From: Membranipora membranacea
Lineage: Eukaryota; Bryozoa; Gymnolaemata; Cheilostomatida; Membraniporidae
Direction: 5' to 3'
DNA: 64,000 bases
NCBI GenBank assembly: GCA_914767715.1
Contig: OU612067.1
Location: 21,738,162 to 21,802,161 of the forward strand
Part shown: piece after piece, positions 36,430-49,590 of the stretch
Numbering within the stretch: position 1 is the first letter of the stretch
How the letters are laid out: each line of letters opens with the position of its first letter
The notes under the pieces: generated by a model
The model's database searches: none
The model's input: the letters and a program-made list of their open reading frames with translations, nothing else
What the model was told of the DNA's origin: nothing
Made by a program: the position numbers and the translations under genes

Positions 36430-36580
36430 TAGTTACTTCTGATAAAATTTTGTCAGATTGTTATGGTAAAAAAATTCAATGCTCAACTTGGCATGAATTA
36501 TTGATGGTGGAAAGAGAGCCTCCCATAAAGGAAGGTAACTCTCATTCTCTGCTTTATGATGTCACAGTCTTGGTCTTAGG
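36430..36580 (+). repeat. dispersed repeat (TGATGGTGGAAA...CCTCCCATAA)
   Basis: The segment containing GATGGTGGAAAGAGAGCCTC and GGAAGGTAACTCTCATTCTC recurs at 48476-48600 and 52838-52937. Three copies in one window indicate a mobile repeat. It lies within the extra sequence of the 36-kb block. Confidence 0.55.
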
Positions 36581-36772
36581 GTAATTTTTAATTGTTGTGC
36601 TCAAAATAAACACCAACAAGAAAGAGACATGAGAAAAAACTTCTGTACAGTATTATTTCATTATGTTTATTAGTATGTTATATATATAAGTATTTGAAAT
36701 CATTACTATCATTATATTATATATTGTATCTGCGAGAAAAATAGTAAAATCAGTCAGCGTAAAATGTAAATC

Positions 36773-39700
36773 TCAAGTTCCCTGTTTGGCTGCTTTTCTA
36801 GCTAGATACCTCTCTCTAGCGCTCATCATAGAATCTGCATCATTCCTTTTGCCAAAGCGATCCTTCTTTTCAGCAGATTCATTAATGTCCATTTTATCTT
36901 CTGCGGTAGATTTGGCTGTGTCAGTAAGAGGCGCTTCAGAACTTTCAGGTTTAGGTGACCGAGATCGTCGACGCTTACCATCTACATTAAAAAGATGAAA
37001 TTCCACCAATGTATTCTTGGTTATACAAAACTTGGAGCTTTCACTTCTGATATAAAGGCATCGGCTACAAGAAATTCAATTGTGTGCCGCCTTGACGAAA
37101 TAGACCTAGATGGGGTACCTTCTCAGAGTTTTGGCCATTTGATTGCTACATGATTTTAAATGGATGCAAGAATTAGCACTAAGGTATAATCCTGAATGCG
37201 TTGAATGAAGAAAAATACAGGCCTTGCAGTTTGAATGATATTATGTCATCACATCAAATTAAAGTTAACCATTAATAGTAAGATAATGTTAGACCTAGCT
37301 AGACCTAAGTAAGTTATGCGCTTCCGCCCACACAAATTCCTTTTATATAATGATGGATGTAGAATAAAGGCGCCAAGTTGATGAGCCACGCATTCCATAG
37401 TTGAGTGTGGACTATGCTATGTCCACCCCCGAGTGCTAAAGGGAGTTTTAACAATCCCAAAACGACAAAACACAGACACTGCCGCTGGGGGGGGGGCTGC
37501 CGGGCGATGGAGGGGGGGGGCAAGAGTCTGGGGGGATCAGACTACATCCGAACTAACCTTTGTGTTTCTTCTCGTCTCTATCTGTGTCCTGATGTCTGTC
37601 CTTTTCTTTATCGTCACTCTCAGTTCTGTAAACGAATAAGGTTAAAGGTTAGGTTTGTCAACAAACAAGGGACAGGATATCACTGGAGCTGTCAGTACAC
37701 TAATATTATATCTTTATACACCATAAGTAAAAAATCATACAGCTGTTTCTTTGCAAATGGAACAAAAGTTGCAACCAGAATAATTTGTCGCACTTGAAGG
37801 AACATAAAGCCAAGAAACACAACAGCAAACATGGTTCAATCACACCCTGGTTTTTCGAACGGTTTGGTTAAAATTCTCGGAGGTATGTTTTGGGTCTTCA
37901 GAAAAGGAGAGAAAGTAGCAGGCAAGGTGGGTGGTTTTGCTGTGATACTCTGTTTTCCTGCACAATTATTGTGGACAAGTCAGGAGAAGGGGAGAAGGGA
38001 GGGGGTGTGTATCATATAAGTACAGTCATCCATCTGGTTAAGTTTCTTTATCTGGTCTTGTCCAATCATGAGGTTGAGTAGTTATATCAGGAAAAGTCTC
38101 TAAGCTAGCGTCTGCAATCACACGGCTCCATCATCTTAAACTCAACAATGCTCTACCTAATTTTGCATCCACACTTAAAGTCTTGACCATCAATGCACTC
38201 CATATTGATGTATATAAATAGGCCTACCTGTGTCTATCTGATCTATGTTTGTCATGAGATTTTTGTCGATGTGATTGTCTGTCTTTATCTTCCCTTCTCT
38301 CTCCATCCCTGTGAGATTTCGAGCTATTTTTCACCCTGTCACGACTATGTGACCTAGACCGAGATCTTGGTCGACTTATTTTGTCTTTGGGCGGACTATC
38401 TTCTTCTGAATTACGTCGCCTGTACTGCCTACAAGGATATATAATTGCAGGATAAGTAGACTAATAATATTACAGTCATACAAGTATTTGATGATTATAG
38501 TGATCCATGAGTGAGTGAAGTCTGTCTGACAAACTTTATTGGTGGAAGGGGGACGGGGGGAGGGAACACCTCGAATCAACAACATAAAGTGAGTGATACA
38601 TATTGACATTCATCAGATTTACTCTTATCCCAATTCTTTTTGACATTTGGTCTTTGAGTAGTCTGAGCCCCCCCAGACTTTGCCCTCCGCCCGATGGCCC
38701 CCTGACGACAGGAAAGTCTGAGAACAATGCAGGATTTTTCTGCAGTTGTCTGCTCTTAGATAAACTAAGTTAGAACAGGGATCTATTGAATTCTATTCAT
38801 GCCACCTATTATATTGCTCCAGGTATGAGAGTTTTCCAGTCAGACTTTGGGAAAAGTAGCCTCATGTTTAGGCAATACCCATGAGCAGAGATATTCACTG
38901 CTAAGTAGTGAAAAAAAATCTCAGCCAGAAATCATTTTATTTTGAATAAGGGCAGTCATTCATGACATTGACAAAAGGTCATACAATGTTATATTATTCG
39001 ACCCTTAGGCTATTGAAGTAACACTAATGAAGAAGTAATGAGAGAAAAACTCGAAGCAAATCCTTCAAAGTGCATAGGCTAGTCTTTGGGTAGTCTTCAA
39101 CCTTACCTTTTTGTATCTTTTTTAGGACTGTCAGCCTCTTTTTCTAGTTTGACCTTTATCTCCATCTGATCTTTGTTTTCTGTAGCTGATTTTGCATCAG
39201 GCTCTGAACCCAAAGTCTGTTTATAGAGATTACGATAAAATCCAGACATATCCGACTGCTTCGTAACGTCTAAAGCATCTACAACAAAGTGATGATATAT
39301 TAAAATAAATCTTGCTGCTAAATGGCAACTCAAATTGGGTAAGTATTGCAGTATGTAATTTCATTTATTTTTGTTTATTATGTTTTGAGGCAGATGAGAA
39401 ATCTGGAGGAGATTAAGAGCCAAACATCTAACACTAGGGTCTGTAATAATGGGCGAACACCCAGCTTTATTTATGTAAAATGACATAATTTTTCTCAACA
39501 TACCCACAGGGGTATGTACAGTTTTCAAAATGTAAAGATTTTTACTTGACCTGGGCACAGCCCATCTCTACTCTTAACTCAAGTCGTTGTTAGTTTAGTA
39601 TGTTTTTGACAAGTCTAAGTGCTCAGACTGCTGTGATTGAGATTTGATTGATTATTGAATGCCACAAACTCTGAACTTGCTGCCAACTGAAACTTAGAAC

Positions 39701-42700
39701 TTAAGGCTACATAAAGAACAGCGAGGCCTTACCTTCCAATGCCTCCTTTCGTTTCTCCTCCTCTTCTAAAGCTTGCATTTCAGCCATCTTCTGTTTATAC
39801 GCTGATGTCACAAATTTATCTTTGTCTTCAAATTCATCACCCTCCGCTTCACGTTCCTGTGAGAGAAAATATTGAAATAAATATATATAGTGTTGGACTG
39901 TCAAGGTTCTTATTTTATCAGCCTGATGTTGATAATGGCGTCCTGTCATGGGCAGCTTCATCATAACAATTTGACAGAAAGCTACCTCCTCAGTAGACTA
40001 TATTCCAATGAGTAAATTTCCCTGAAAATATCATCGTAATCTTGACTGGGCATGTAGTTCACTGATAAACTAGGCTATCTTTACCACATAGGAGATGTAG
40101 TAACGCTGAGTATCTTTCATGGGTGACTTTGATTTGCACAAGTGCAAGAACAATGAGTATCGTTGGGGTTCTGATAGCAATATTGGTCAGGAAGAATGAG
40201 ACACCCCCATGTATGAATTGGTAATCAAAATTAGCAAATAGTAACAGCAGACGACGCCATTTCTACATGTATTGGAAAGAGCAGCCACCAGAGAGGGTGG
40301 CTAATCGAATGGCTTTGGAATTACGAGACTCAATTTTGCAGTGATCAGCTCATGCCTCAGAGCTGCGCATGCGCAGAATGTGAAAAAAAGTAGCGGGCAT
40401 GTTAATCATTTTTTGTTAGCAGCTTTTCAGCTGAATACACTTGGTTGTGTCATTGAGCTACACAATTTTTTACATACAACATATGTGGTAGGGTGCCCGA
40501 TGGCACTGGGTAGTACTCAAAATTTAATTATAACCACAACATCAAGACCAGCGCTGTTAGTGGCATAACAACACGACAAGAGTTCAAAAACCCTAAACTA
40601 GGACATCCGTCTGTAGAACACAGGTTGTGAATCTACAAGAATAATCTGATTTTCTGAATAGGGAGACCCGTAATGCTCAGTAACTTGAAAAAAAGCAGAC
40701 AGCTATGGACATTGACCTTCATATAAACAGGAGTTATAAAGTATGAGATAATCTTGAACACCTTCTGTACTTGCTGATAAGTAGGGCTTCCACTGTTATA
40801 GTGCTGGGATAGCGTTAATATTATCAAACATAGAGAGTGGTTTGAAACAGACTTACAGATAAGGATACCTACAGCATAGACCTTAATTATATTCTATAAT
40901 CATTCAGCCATTATGTGCCAGCCTCATACCTTTTGTACTTTCTTCTCTGATCTTCTTTCATGCTCCTTCTGTCTCTTTTCAGCTGCCTTCATCAGCCCTC
41001 CAATGTATCTAGACTGTCAATATAAGCATAAGTCATATTCAATCATTGCTGCACGCCTTAATTGTGCTGCGTTGACTTTTCTCGGAAATCATAGCAATGT
41101 GACTCTTCGCGTACGATCAATGAAATCTAACTTGATTCCAAGAGCTGACATATTGCTAGAGTGTATGGATCAATTTGGGAAATTGCTTTTCTATATGCAT
41201 CACTGCAAGTTTCCTGGTCACTATATACGAAAAATCAGATGCTATTTAGGAGTTGTTCTCTCTTTGACATGCAAGTTCAGAGAGTTGACAACTCCATAGA
41301 GCAAATAAAATATAGAGCAGTTGTGTCCAAACTTCAGCCCCTTGTATGAAGTGTTAAGTCAAGTTGTGATTTTTATTCAAAAGTTTCGGTTCATCATGAT
41401 ATCTGATTAAGTAGAAAGAGTGAGTGGTTCAACTATTACTTGTCATTATCTCTTGGTAGAAGATGTCGGGCTAAAAGTAGAGGGTTACATCATTCAAATG
41501 TTTAGGCATCCTTGAGTAGCGTGATGCGCCTACACTGTCTACATGGCACATACATACTGTGATTTCAGGACGGCCAACTATCTTGAATGTTGCCCGGAAT
41601 CTAGAGTCTGGCCTCATTGTATTTCAGGGCAAGAAGACAGTTTTATTTCCTATGATCTTTTTCAACAGGTTTCGGATACCTACCTTCTTTTCCACAGAAT
41701 CTTTAGAATGGTTGAGTTTTTGTTTGTATTGTTCCTTTTCTGCGTTCTTCATGTCATCGTACAATTCATCGTAACAATAGACATTTGGGTCATCAGCCAG
41801 CGCTTTATCAATCTCCATTGGTGTCTAAATGAAGAGAATTATGTCATTATCTAATGAGACAGCAGTCCTCAACAAGTTCTCATCTTATGATTGCAATGTT
41901 ACCAAGCTTCCTAATGCCTCTATGCTGTTCTTATTATCACAGCAAACATCGAAGCAAGGGGTCGTTTAGTATGACTCATTAATGTGATTGTGTAAGAATC
42001 TGGTTTCTCAGTCTAATTTAGGGTACTACCCTAGACTCATTAACAGCCTTTGACCCAGTAAATCAACCAGTTGATTCACCATGTTGGGGTCCAATAAAAT
42101 TTACCAGAAATGGTATCTGAGAGTTTGCTGCAGAAATGAACAAGACGTGCCTCAAGTCTCTCACCAAATTCGCACACCGATTGGCTAAATGAATGACTAA
42201 AAAAGCAAGAGATTTTAGCCAAGTGAATGTGAGTAGTTTGTCAGAAAAGGCCTCTTGCTCATTCTCATTCAAAAACTTGCTGGTCATTATATTTGATTGT
42301 GAAGATATTTTCTTACTGTAGGGAAACTGATGATCATCTTTATTTTACCTGTCTTTTGGTTTGATTTTTCTGTGAGGTGAGATTAATTTCTTTGTTGACA
42401 GCCGCCATCCCATCCTACATAAGACAAGATAACTGGTTGTGGTAATATACAAATATGACAAAGCTGAGGGGCAAGCGGGGGTGGAGCCTCAGTGATTCTT
42501 AAAACAGATAGAAGATAGATTAGGCCTATCTCTCCACATGACCAACATTTTAAATTGGAAACTGAGATCAGAACATCAAAATTGCAAATAGGTTTTTACA
42601 ATTTTTTAAGAGGCATGTGTTGTATCAGTTTCAATACTTCGAAATCCTGCAGCACATTTAGACATACAAATAATCATTATCAAGTCTAGGGTCGTCTGTC

Positions 42701-42865
42701 GCCTTTACTCAGTACAGTCTTATATTAAAAATAATGGGGGGGGGGGGTCAAGTCGAGTAGGATGAGATGAGCTTTACCTCTTCACTATCACTGTCGAATA
42801 TACTGGCTTTCTTGAGGGGAACTTATGCATCTTTGCTCTTCTTAGGAAGCCTAATAAGACCATAT
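36773..42865 (-). CDS. NSRP1: nuclear speckle splicing regulatory protein 1
   Basis: Exons, high to low: 42865-42778, 42414-42349, 41824-41684, 41013-40930, 39856-39733, 39278-39107, 38428-38228, 37625-37558 and 36981-36773 (stop TGA). All junctions are GT-AG and phases agree throughout. Family landmarks are YGLIRLPKK, IDKALADDPNVYCYDELYDD, SRYIGGLMKAAEKR, DKDKFVTSAYKQKM, LDVTKQSDMSGFYRNLY, an RS-rich segment (SRPRSRSRSHSRDR), and the C-terminal MMSARERYLARKAAK. The family acts in nuclear speckles and influences alternative splicing. Codon 13 of the first exon listed is TAA (42825-42823) between homologous segments. If this is real, translation may start at ATG 42408 (MAAVNKEINL). The exon holding the usual start Met was not identified. 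A possible 17-nt microexon before GTAAGT near 42992 fits in phase but is unproven. Confidence 0.9.
37481..37544 (+). mobile_element. G-rich mini-insertion family member
   Basis: Ends in the family 3' signature AGTCTGGGGGGATCAGACTA, a hairpin AGTCTG/CAGACT. It is preceded by a G-rich variable part with GGGCGATGG. It sits in the NSRP1 intron just 3' of exon 37558-37625 on the minus strand. No clear target duplication. Confidence 0.6.
38659..38704 (-). mobile_element. G-rich mini-insertion family member
   Basis: Inverted copy: the minus strand reads GGGGCCATCGGGCGGAGGGC then AAAGTCTGGGGGGGCTCAGA. It lies in an NSRP1 intron. Target duplication not clear. Confidence 0.6.
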
Positions 42866-45299
42866 CTACAAAAAGGGATAGAATAAATATAATAGAATAA
42901 CAAAATGAATAATATACAAATGCTGCATCCCTAAAGCAATGATGAAGAGGGAGTTCATTGCCTCAAGTCAATAAATTTAGTATCACAAACTTACTTGCCT
43001 CCCAATTGATCCTAGGAGCCAGTTCGAGGCATATGGGAACACAGAACAAAACAGCTAATGTGTTTTACCTCCCTGTTTATGTAGGAATATCATAATATAA
43101 TTAAAAATATTATTTGTTATTAGAATATATATTTATACTGTTTCTCTTTGATGATGATATGATCAGCAATCAGCATACATAGGTTGCTTTTAAAGAGCTA
43201 TATTATATAAACCATTGTATAATGAATACTAAAAAAAGCATATCAGCTAATACCTCCTCCCTGAAGAGAGAGCTAATTGATCATTTGAATGAAAAAAGTG
43301 TTGAGGAGCTTGCAAATCATGAAACAATTAGGAAATTTACTTTTTTGAGGGGGCTGCCATCTTTTTGCATTGATAACCAAAGTTCTACTTCAAGACTTAT
43401 CTTTAGTTGCATCATTTACTTAAAAATAGATCAGTAATAGAAAAAGCAATAGTTGAAAAGAAAAAACACTGACATCTAACAATTATGAACGAGAATTCTG
43501 CACAAATTATCATCATTAGATGATTGGTTATCATTGCTCTGAATACAACCAAGGAGCACAGCATAAACATTACAAGGTAATGACTAATACTCGTAAAACT
43601 ACAACTATAAACACTGACATCAATTCTTAGGACATGTCACAAGTGTTTTCAAACTCCTTGCTTGAAACAACCCAGGTGTCAAGAGATTAGTTATCTTCAA
43701 TTATATATTATCAAAACTAGAGATCAGTTGTGTTATTCATGTACTGTACTGTAGGAAGATAAGGCCTGCCTACCACCCCAACATAATAATACATACACAG
43801 ACAGAGTCACAGTGAGAGTTGATTACATAACATAATATTAATTAACAAACAAGTACAGACTGTCTGTGAGTATGACATGAAGTTATGTAACTTAGTGTTG
43901 ATATTGAACTAAGCAATTGGGTGTCTTACTCATTTAAACTGTGTACAGTACAGCACAGAAAATATATTTACAGTAAAGTGAGTGTGTTGCTGAATTTGAT
44001 CAGTGAGAATGATTTGGAGAATAGATAAATATTTAGGTAGATTTATGAATTTGGAAAGTAAAACTTGTCTTTCTGTACAATAAATAAGCAGAAGTCTCCT
44101 AGTGAGTGTCTAGCTGCCGGCCTACTACTCTACTTTTGACATTCTGGCCTGGGTTTGTCCTGGCAATGGTCAATGATTGACTGTCACATATATTTTTCCT
44201 TACTAGGGATCCTTATCAGAGGTTGGGTACTTGAAACAATGGGGTCCTTAGGACTTACATGCCTTTACTCTGCCAGAGCATTGGTATCAACCTGAAGTGG
44301 TATATACTGGACATTGGCAAAGTTAAGGCATGCAAGTCACAGGGGCCCATGCTTGAACCATACTTTCATTTCACCTGTTTTACCTATGTAAAGTGTGCTT
44401 GTTTACATCTGGTTACTCGTTCTTGTTGGCCAAAGTGTTGACTCTGATCCACAAGTTGGACGCTATATTGCCACAATCTGGCTGTGCAACAAAATTGTGG
44501 GTCTGGTGGGGTTCAGCTTTGATGTTTCTTAAATAAAGTTTAAGTTAGTAATTTGTTGTAGGCCTGACAGTTTGATTTTAAATAATCATTAAAATCACCC
44601 TCTTCATTCATGACCCTAACCAACGCCTATCAAACCTCGTGCCATCTAGACAGAGTCAACATCGACACTCTGCTAGGATGACTGACACTTTAATAAAGGG
44701 ACACAGAAAATACAGCATGAGTAGGCTAACACAGTTTTTACAAAAAAGGTATTCGAGTTTTTGAACTCCCTTCTTTTATCAAAGACATTTCAAATACATA
44801 TGTTTTAAGTTTTTGCTTTATATATAACACTCGCTCTTATCATGATAGCCATGTCAACATGTACTATATGGAGCGGTAAAAATAGAGTAGATATTTATCT
44901 ATTGACGTCAAAAATTGCGGCCACATAACTTTCAGTGCACAAGGTATATCGGTACTGCCTCTTCTCCTCATGGAGACGAAGCAGTGAATGGGCTCACAGT
45001 CCACACCACTTTAGTGTAGACTATTCGTGAATGATTAGCAGGCGTGAAAATTGATTGTCACTTCAGTTTGCTTAATGCGGAAGCTAGGCTTTATGGCAGG
45101 TTTTCAGGTGTTCAATACATTCTGCTCACATATATCTATATCATGCTGACTGATTTAGATTACTACAACTTTGCAAGCACAAGGGGCCATGTCTAATATT
45201 TATAAAGTATTCTAATATTGATCATGAGTCTGTCAATGCACTATTTTTATCATCTTACAGATAGTCAGTATTACCAAGGAGTAAGAAACTATAACTCCA
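42866..45299. other. divergent intergenic region between NSRP1 and copine
   Basis: Would hold both promoters. I see no recognisable core promoter. A 71-codon plus-strand frame at 43222-43437 has no motif. The region contains the MITE at 44237-44352. An acceptor-like TTACAG at 45255-45260 precedes the copine start ATG, suggesting a 5' untranslated exon upstream. Confidence 0.4.
44237..44352. mobile_element. short relative of the 653-bp foldback MITE
   Basis: Ends resemble GGGGTCCTTAGGACTTACAT and its complement (CAAGTCACAGGGGCCCATG). It contains TGGACATTGGCAAAGTTAAG. Flanks CTTGAAAC and CTTGAACC look like an 8-bp target duplication with one change. Confidence 0.6.
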
Positions 45300-47228
45300 A
45301 TGGCAGTTCCCAATTTTCAGTTAGGACAAAACGCTGTCCCGTCGTCTAAAGTGGAGATTAGTGTGGCTTGTAGGTGAGTTCTAGCAAGGAGTGTTACTCT
45401 TCGGTTCTAGTGTGTTGATCTTATGATTGTGACCAAACATTCTTTGTACAGACAATCCGACAGACATAATGCAAAAACACCATCATATATACCCAATGAG
45501 CGGGTTGTTTCCTATTGCATGCTCAGGAATTACAATACTGTCATGACTTCAACATAGTTATGGTGCATTTGTAGTGTGCAGCATTCTTTGTCAATGTGGA
45601 GATTATTGTTTGAAGTTGTAACTAGACAATGTGTTGGCTCAGACCCAACACATTGGCCAGTCATGCTTGTTAGTTTCTATATGAACAATTAACTACACAC
45701 CAATAACATTTATAACCTTTTATAACGCTTGATATGCTATCCATCTTTGTAGGAAGCTCCTAGATCGAGATGTCACTTCAAAGTCAGACCCAATGTGTGT
45801 CCTATATATGTCCGAGTTTGGCAGTACCAAGTTCAATGAGGTAATTTGGCATCCCTTTGTTATTTTAATTTTAAGATGAGTTAACTAAACACTCTTAATT
45901 AGAGGATAGAGATAATTAATATCTGGTTCGGTTTTCTGTTCTTTTAGTTTGTACTGTACTCCTAATATGCGGCTGTTATACTTATGCGTCTCTCTTACAT
46001 TTCACATGTAGGACTGCTACCCATCTGACGCACCCTCCTTGGAAGTTGGCTCCCCATGCCGCTGTTCCTTAAACTGCTATTTAAATATTGAGATATATTT
46101 ATTTGCATGATATTATATATAATACTATGATATATGATAATAAGGTTTTATAAATATATATTTATTCAATATTTATATTCAAGTAATATAAAAATGTATT
46201 TAGTTTTGGCCAACAAGTATATTTATGCTAACTTACCTATACATTGATGTATTTTTTGTGTAGTTTCACAGCTTTACATAAGACAGAAGTGATTGAGAAC
46301 ACACTGGACCCGACATGGAGGGAGATGATGGTCAGTGTAGGTACTCTTTGTAATGGAGATAAAGCTAGGACACTCAAAGTAGAATGTTACGACTGGGATA
46401 GTGACAGAAGGTGTGTTAATTTGTCTGAGATTACTTTAATTTGTCAATCAAATGTATAATTTAGATCTGCAAATGCGGAAAAAATGTTTCAATGCTGCAA
46501 TATATCATACAGCATCATCATAGTAAATCACAAAATTACGGTATTTGCTAAAACAGAGAGATGTTTTCTAACATCAGTTTACATACACTTGCCATATTTG
46601 CTTTGTTATTTTGGTTTGTTTAAATCTACACTTTGGTCAGAAATTCGTAGTTTCCTCTTCCAGATTATAGTTATTGAATCAGAATTAATAGTTTGCCTAT
46701 CTATATGGTGATCAGAGTATGTTGCCTTGAAAGATTTCAGCGACAAGTTTTTAGTTGATATTGTTTTTTTATGACAAAATATCCGATTCAACGTCTTCAT
46801 CCTACTTGTTGTTTGCGTCACAGAGCGCTATAGGTAAATACTCTGTAAAAAATCCATCTTAACAACACCCTCCAGTTAAAGTGCAAATAAACCGCTAATA
46901 GACTTTTTCTGAGCGTAAATTTATGTATGTATGTATGTATGGGCCTTATTAAGAGCGAAGAATCAGTAAGTCTAGTATGCTACTGTTATTGTTCTGCACT
47001 CTGCAGTTTCAACTGATTGACCCTCATAATAATATCTTAATACAATTAGACGAGAGACTGATAACCTCGTCGCAAAACTCGAATAGAGTATACCTTGAAC
47101 TGATTGTAGGTGCTGCGGGTAGTTTGGTTTTATGTTTGAATAAAGATTGGCTCCTGATGCCCTACATTTAGTTGCCTCTCTTAGGGCAAAGCACAGTACA
47201 AACTCGTAGTATTACAGTAGGACCATTG

Positions 47229-47285
47229 CCCCGGCTGGGGGGGAGGGGGTCGGACGGTGGGCGAGAGTCTGGGGGGCTCAGACTA
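47229..47285 (+). mobile_element. 57-bp G-rich insertion with 6-bp target duplication
   Basis: Bounded by CCATTG at 47223-47228 and 47286-47291. It begins CCCCGGCTGGGGGGGAGGGG and ends in the family signature AGTCTGGGGGGCTCAGACTA. The same element and duplication occur at 51531-51587 in the second copine copy, so it predates that duplication. Confidence 0.8.
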
Positions 47286-47612
47286 CCATTGAGTATAAGC
47301 AATAGCAAAATATCAAATATGGCTACATGTTATTAATTCCCTTCCTGTGTGTAACTTTTGATGGATCTACAATTCCACATATTGTGAGACACTGGACTTC
47401 TCTATAATAAGTTGACTTGTAGCTCCATCCTCCTATCCTATCTCGATAATCTCACTAATCTATGTATTGTATTTGTTTACCTCAGCCACGACTTGATAGG
47501 CGTCTTCCTCACCAACGTCAACGAGTTAGCAAAGCACAGTGTGAACTTGTGAACCCAAAGAAGACCAAGAAGAAGAAATATGTCAACTCTGGTAAGATTT
47601 CGGCATCCATAT

Positions 47613-47764
47613 TAGTCTACGTGCTTAGACGGCTCTGTTGCGAGTTAGTGGCATTACATCATCAACCACCCATTTGGCCTCAAGAGTTGTCCGCTCCTTG
47701 TTTTGCGTGGTTGATAATGTAATGCCACTAACTCGCAACAGAGCCGTCTGAGCACTTAGAATAC
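47613..47764. mobile_element. 152-bp MITE with 8-bp target duplication (copine copy 1)
   Basis: Inverted arms of about 40 bp (core GACGGCTCTGTTGCGAGTTA and its complement). ATCCATAT is repeated at 47605-47612 and 47765-47772. It gives chance open frames that join the preceding copine exon, which I do not annotate. Confidence 0.85.
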
Positions 47765-49308
47765 ATCCATATAGTCATATCTGTTTAAGATTGTAGCTGA
47801 TCATTATGCAGGCTTAAGAATTAAATATTATTCAAGTGGGTTGTATAGAATTTGTAGAACTGTTGACCTGATGCTGTCAGTTTGGTGTCGATTTTCATAC
47901 ACGCCTGCAGACAATGTCCCCTCTTGCTCGCTATTTTCCGACGCTTACCCGGGATAAAATTTTAAATTGATCGCAAAGTCTTCTTCCGGTTCAACCAACT
48001 ACTCGGTTTGACTTTGACACAACAAGATGACACAAAAATGCCTATTCGATGCCATCAGTAAATCTTACATAATATGTTTGATATGGAGTACGGACCTTAC
48101 TGACTATTACCGAGTATGGGCCTTACTGAACATTACCGTCATATCGCTGTATCCTCAATAAGATATTATGTCCATGTCATTGAGGATGCAGCAACCTGAC
48201 AGTAATATTATAGATATTGAACTAACACTGCTTGTGTAACATTGAGAGAGTTTTTGATATTTGTCAGTGAAAATTTCATCACCAACCTCTATTTTCTCTT
48301 CCATTCTGCTTGTAGATACATGTAGACCATGCCAGGGTAGAGAAAATTTACACATTTTTAGACTACATACAATCTGGGTAAGATAATCATACTACTGGCT
48401 CCATCTCAACATCAAATATATAATCATTGTGGTGTACCCAAAGACCAAAACATGTTATAGTCAGGCAGTAACTTACGATAAAGCTGTGTCAGATTTACAT
48501 GGTAAAAATATGCTCTACTTGACATGAATTACTGATGGTGGAAAAAGTGCCTCCCATAAGGGAAGGTAACTCTCATTCTCTGCATTATGAGGTCACTATG
48601 CTCAGGATATGCAATACAAGAGTGGATCATCATTTTACATAATTTGTTATAAAATGTGTTGTTATATGGAGATTTGTAATTACCAATCATATATGTTGAA
48701 CAAGTTGGAGTTATGCACTCAGTTAGAATTTTTTCTGTTGCTCAAACCTGAGGGTCTGTTTTACCAAGAATTTTTACATGTGTAATTCACACAAGCTTGT
48801 TTTTTCGGATACACGGGCTTGTCAATCAAGAAACCAAATTATACCTAGGGTGGTAAGGTAACCCTCCTGTCTTCTGTACAATAGATGAGAAGATATTTTT
48901 TTCATATCTATGTGGTGATCGCAATTAAATGTCATCTTTCTTACTTACAAAATAATTGTGGCGAATATTATGTCATATTTTTCAAAAGGCTCCAAAGGAG
49001 CTCAAAACGCTGAAGTTTCATTAAAACCGTTGAGCGTTGCTTCGAAGTTATGAGTCGGCCTTTGATATAATCGCCCTCCCCTATATAATAAATAGAGAAT
49101 TCGCAAACTCTTGAACTTGTCCTCTCCCAACATATGAAATCGTCACGTTTTACGTTGTTTGTCACTTTGGACACCATCTTGATTCGGAGTAGCATCCTCC
49201 TGACAATGGGAAAGGCGACCTCATATGGATGGTTTCCCGGAATCAAGAATTTGTTGCTTTTTGAATCCTGTGACATCCCTGGGGAGATTTCGAAACCTTT
49301 CTGCTTAA

Positions 49309-49590
<282 letters not shown>

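Noticed and set aside
43222-43437. 71-codon frame upstream of copine
   Set aside because: No recognisable motif or splice support in the divergent intergenic region.
46921-46940. TATG microsatellite, and homopolymer G/C runs at 17415, 42736 and 49902
   Set aside because: Ordinary simple repeats. Noted only as likely sequencing trouble spots.
47462-47722. 86-codon frame continuing past the copine exon (also 51764-52024)
   Set aside because: Reads through the GTAAGA donor into the 152-bp MITE. The downstream part is transposon palindrome.
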